A stretch of DNA of 10,184 nt, taken from contig DYDC01000076.1 in NCBI GenBank assembly GCA_020718125.1, positions 1-10,184 of the forward strand, written 5' to 3'. The stretch's first letter is position 1, and the number at the start of each line of letters is the position of its first letter. The notes beneath the pieces were generated by a model, which worked only from the letters and a program-made list of their open reading frames with translations, had not been told where the DNA came from and did not search any database. A program made the position numbers and the translations under genes. Below are positions 8,427-10,184 of this stretch, piece by piece. The DNA comes from Methylacidiphilum sp. (GTDB lineage: Bacteria > Verrucomicrobiota > Verrucomicrobiia > CAIQCK01).

Positions 8427-8917
8427 TTGAAGATTTACATCCGCGGCATGGCGGGCGAGCGGTTCTGCATCCGCAACAGCGGCCTGCGCGCCGTCATTGA
8501 ATCGGTGGGCGACCACGGCTGCGAATACATGACCGGCGGGCGCGTCGTCATCCTCAGTTCCACCGGCCGCAACTTCGCCGCTGGCATGAGCGGCGGCGGC
8601 GACACCGGCGCCGACTGCGTCGGCACCAGCCTCCGCCACGGCTGCAAGAGCATGGTCCAGCTTGAAATTCTCTCGAAACCTCCGCTGGAGCGCGCCGCGG
8701 CCCCGAGGACTCGAGTGCGCGGCAACTCAAACTCGACCGCGACGAACGCTCCAACTACAAGGCTGAGCATGAGCGGTATGCAACCAGCATCCCGAAGGTC
8801 TTTGCCACCGGCGACTGCCGCCGCGGCCAGAGCCTGGTGGTGTGGGCCATCAACGAAGGCCGCGGCGCCGCCCGCGAATGCGACCGCTGGCTGATGGGCG
8901 CGACCGATCTGCCGTGA
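8427..8917 (+). pseudogene. Fused remnant of glutamate synthase large (GltB) and small (GltD) subunits
   Basis: Three pieces of NADPH-dependent glutamate synthase (glutamine + 2-oxoglutarate to two glutamates) survive. Piece 1 (8427 to about 8595) is from the GltB C-terminal GXGXG domain: [41 protein letters not shown]. Piece 2 (about 8590-8695) follows in the same frame and is the NADPH-binding region of Glt[19 protein letters not shown] and [11 protein letters not shown]. Piece 3 (about 8699 to the TGA at 8915-8917) is in another frame and is the GltD C-terminus: [38 protein letters not shown], then [17 protein letters not shown]. Missing are the rest of GltB (over a thousand residues, including all catalytic parts), the first half of GltD and a further GltD segment. 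Homology fades just upstream of 8427, so the TTG there is only where the frame opens. It cannot make active enzyme. The stop lies 19 bases before the metallo-hydrolase gene. Confidence 0.8.
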
Positions 8918-8936
8918 ACCACCGGGATCATGCCTT

Positions 8937-9581
8937 ATGAAGATTCATTCTTTTGTGTGCGGTCCGCTGGAGAACAACGTCTATCTCGTCGCCGACGAGG
9001 CGAGCGGTGACGCAATGATCGTGGACGCGCCGTTCGACGCGGCGGCGACCCTCGGCCCAGTGCTCCGCGAACACAAGCTCACCGTCCGCTACATCGTCAG
9101 CACCCACGGTCACTTCGACCACATCGCCGAGAACGCGGCACTGAAGCGGCTGACCGGTGCCGCGATCCTTTGCCATCCTGACGACGAGCCGCTGCTGAAG
9201 GATCCGTCGCCGATGATGAGGGCTTTCGGTTTCGGGCAGGAGGTCGAACCGGTGAAGGCCGATCGTTACCTCAACCACGGCGACACGCTCACCCTGGGCA
9301 AGCTCACATTCCGGGTGGCGCACTGCCCCGGCCATGCGCGCGGCCACATCGTGCTGCACGAGCCAACCGAGAAGGTCTGCTTTTGCGGTGACGTCATCTT
9401 TGCCGGCTCGGTGGGGCGGACGGATTTCCCCGGCTGTTCCTGGGAGACGCTCGCGACCTCCATCCGCGACCACATCCTCACGTTGCCGGACGACACGAAG
9501 TTGTTCTCCGGCCACGGCCAGGCGACGACGGTGGGCCGGGAGAAGCGGATGAACCCGTTTGTAGAGCAGATACTCGGCTAG
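8937..9581 (+). CDS. Metallo-beta-lactamase-fold hydrolase, glyoxalase II-like
   Basis: Probable cytosolic two-metal hydrolase of the glyoxalase II/YcbL group, 214 aa, a full-length single-domain member. Metal ligands are all visible: THGHFDH (His57, His59, Asp61, His62), His133 in CPGHARGH, Asp152 in CGDVIF and His193 in SGHG. The segment AGSVGRTDFPGCSW (156-169) is typical of the small YcbL-like branch. That branch lacks the C-terminal glutathione-binding domain of classical glyoxalase II, so the substrate is probably a thioester such as S-lactoylglutathione or another thiol adduct, but this is not provable here. The ATG at 8937 starts directly with the first beta strand (MKIHSFVCGPLENNVYLV). 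The ribosome-binding site is weak (GGGA about 11 bases upstream). The gene follows the glutamate synthase remnant closely and may have been the next gene of that transcript. Confidence 0.9.
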   Translation: MKIHSFVCGPLENNVYLVADEASGDAMIVDAPFDAAATLGPVLREHKLTVRYIVSTHGHFDHIAENAALKRLTGAAILCHPDDEPLLKDPSPMMRAFGFGQEVEPVKADRYLNHGDTLTLGKLTFRVAHCPGHARGHIVLHEPTEKVCFCGDVIFAGSVGRTDFPGCSWETLATSIRDHILTLPDDTKLFSGHGQATTVGREKRMNPFVEQILG

Positions 9582-9619
9582 CGAAGCCCGGTGGCGGGAT
9601 CGCTCACAGCGAGTGGAAA

Positions 9620-9711
9620 TGGCGGAGAGGCAGGGATTCGAACCCTGGGTAGCTTTTTAGGGCTACAACGGTTTAGCAAACCGCCCCTTTCGACCACTCA
9701 GGCACCTCTCC
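9620..9711 (-). tRNA. tRNA-Ser (anticodon GCT)
   Basis: Read on the minus strand, a complete class II tRNA is present, 92 nt including an encoded 3' CCA (9622-9620). The acceptor stem is GGAGAGG/CCTCTCC (9711-9705 with 9630-9624), with discriminator G at 9623. The anticodon stem encloses TTGCTAA, with GCT at 9677-9675, decoding AGC/AGU serine codons. The long variable arm (GTAGC/GCTAC) is characteristic of tRNA-Ser, and the T arm has GGTTCGAATCC. No adjoining integrase or att-like duplication is seen. Confidence 0.97.
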
Positions 9712-9731
9712 GCTTCTCAAGGAGCACGCGG

Positions 9732-9759
9732 AGCTTACGCGGGGTCGCGGAAACGTCAA
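9732..9759 (-). promoter_or_regulatory. Candidate promoter of tRNA-Ser
   Basis: On the minus strand TTGACG (9759-9754, 5 of 6 consensus) is followed after 16 bases by TAAGCT (9737-9732, 3 of 6). The -10 box ends about 20 bases before the tRNA 5' end. The -35 box is good and the -10 box poor, so this is a suggestion only. Confidence 0.35.
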
Positions 9760-9880
9760 GCGGAGAAACTGGCGGGCGGACGAACGCCGGATGTCACCGA
9801 GAAATGGAGCCATCCGGATCTGGCCCCGGACGGCGGACATTTCACTTGCTAGAACCACCGGCCAATTCATTGGCTGGCCA

Positions 9881-10131
9881 GGGCGCAACTTGACACACGC
9901 GCCAAGTCCCGAAAGGGACGGTCGAGAATAGCCCGGCGTTTCAACGCCGGGTGGGCTGGCAACAAGGGACAAGCCCCGTCAGGGGCGGCAGAATCCGACT
10001 CGTGCAACGCAGCCTTCTGTCGTCCCCACGGGACTCTGCCATCACGGGCGGCGTTCCCGGCGCTAAAGTGCCGGGCTATTCTCGTCCGTCCCTCCGGGAC
10101 TTGATCGTGGTGCGTGTGTCAAGTTGCGCCC
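9881..10131. repeat. 251-bp palindromic element with 20-bp terminal inverted repeats
   Basis: The two ends are exact inverted copies (GGGCGCAACTTGACACACGC at 9881-9900, its reverse complement at 10112-10131). The inner arms also pair imperfectly all the way to a centre near 10006. Each half carries three small stem-loops in mirrored order. On the left these are GTCCC-GAAA-GGGAC (9906-9919), a perfect 9-bp stem CCCGGCGTT/AACGCCGGG (9932-9951) and GCCCC-GTCA-GGGGC (9973-9986). On the right they are GTCCC/GGGAC (10022-10034), CCCGGC/GCCGGG (10056-10075) and GTCCC/GGGAC (10088-10100). The linker GAGAATAGCCCGG is shared by both arms. There is no open frame with transposase features, so if mobile it depends on an enzyme elsewhere, such as a REP-associated tyrosine transposase. 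No target duplication is obvious. It is best described as a REPIN/MITE-like repeat; a structured RNA is an alternative. Confidence 0.85.
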
Positions 10132-10155
10132 ACAAACTCCCCCTTTCCATCCGCC

Positions 10156-10175
10156 CTCATCTGTGCTCATCTGTG
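10156..10175 (+). repeat. Two tandem copies of a 10-nt unit
   Basis: The unit CTCATCTGTG occurs twice without a gap. It lies in the short, lower-GC sequence to the right of the palindromic element. The window ends nine bases later, so it cannot be seen whether the array or a following gene continues. Confidence 0.6.
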
Positions 10176-10184
10176 GATGCAACC

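Noticed and set aside
9600..9612. Hairpin TCGCT-GTG-AGCGA downstream of the tRNA as its terminator
   Set aside because: The stem has only five base pairs and no T run follows on the minus strand.
9620..9711. tRNA-Ser as an integration site for a mobile island
   Set aside because: No duplicated tRNA 3' end, integrase gene or phage-like genes are seen within the window.
9861..9874. Short palindrome GCCAAT-TC-ATTGGC just left of the large element
   Set aside because: A 6-bp stem with no T run and no gene for it to serve. It lies outside the terminal repeats and is probably chance, though it may be part of the insertion target.
9881..10131. CRISPR array or complete insertion sequence
   Set aside because: The repeats are inverted, not regularly spaced direct repeats with unique spacers, and there is no transposase frame inside.

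Overview
The window is high-GC bacterial DNA, densely coding and housekeeping in character. A bacterial RRM protein with a glycine-rich tail, a fused homocysteine methyltransferase/methylenetetrahydrofolate reductase, a CCA-encoding tRNA-Ser and a palindromic REP-like intergenic element would all suit a free-living Verrucomicrobiota-type (or Planctomycetes-like) genome. That placement is inference from gene content only; no rRNA or phylogenetic marker is present.

Layout, left half (all minus strand). Bases 1-19 are one end of a repeat whose full copy lies at 9881-10131. Next come a strong rho-independent terminator (44-78) and the RRM RNA-binding protein gene it ends (118-450). Bases 451-757 show no gene. 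A probable three-gene operon then reads leftward: a LeuC/aconitase-family hydro-lyase (2964-4340), a YitJ-type bifunctional homocysteine S-methyltransferase/MTHFR (1121-2962, GTG start one base after the leuC stop), and a broken class I SAM methyltransferase (758-1107). The last gene keeps its first and last thirds but has lost the middle, with a frameshift at the join.

Right half (plus strand). A 128-bp divergent intergenic region carries a plausible promoter and a 13-nt inverted repeat. It leads into a P2A (Ca2+-type) cation ATPase (4469-7162), which overlaps a tandem-domain universal stress protein (7159-8088) by ATGA. A gene-poor stretch (8089-8426) follows. After it, a glutamate synthase remnant (8427-8917) joins a piece of GltB in frame to a piece of GltD and then to the GltD C-terminus out of frame. 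An intact glyoxalase-II-like metallo-beta-lactamase hydrolase follows (8937-9581). A tRNA-Ser(GCT) lies on the minus strand (9620-9711).

The right end holds the least ordinary object: a 251-bp near-perfect dyad (9881-10131) with identical 20-bp terminal inverted repeats and three small hairpins in each half. It encodes nothing and looks like a non-autonomous REPIN/MITE-type repeat. The window begins exactly with the outer end of a second copy.

Functionally, the left operon links branched-chain (or related) acid metabolism with one-carbon/methionine metabolism, and the right operon links cation export with stress sensing. I see no defence system, phage or complete transposon. The points deserving attention are the palindromic element and the two deletion-type gene remnants.
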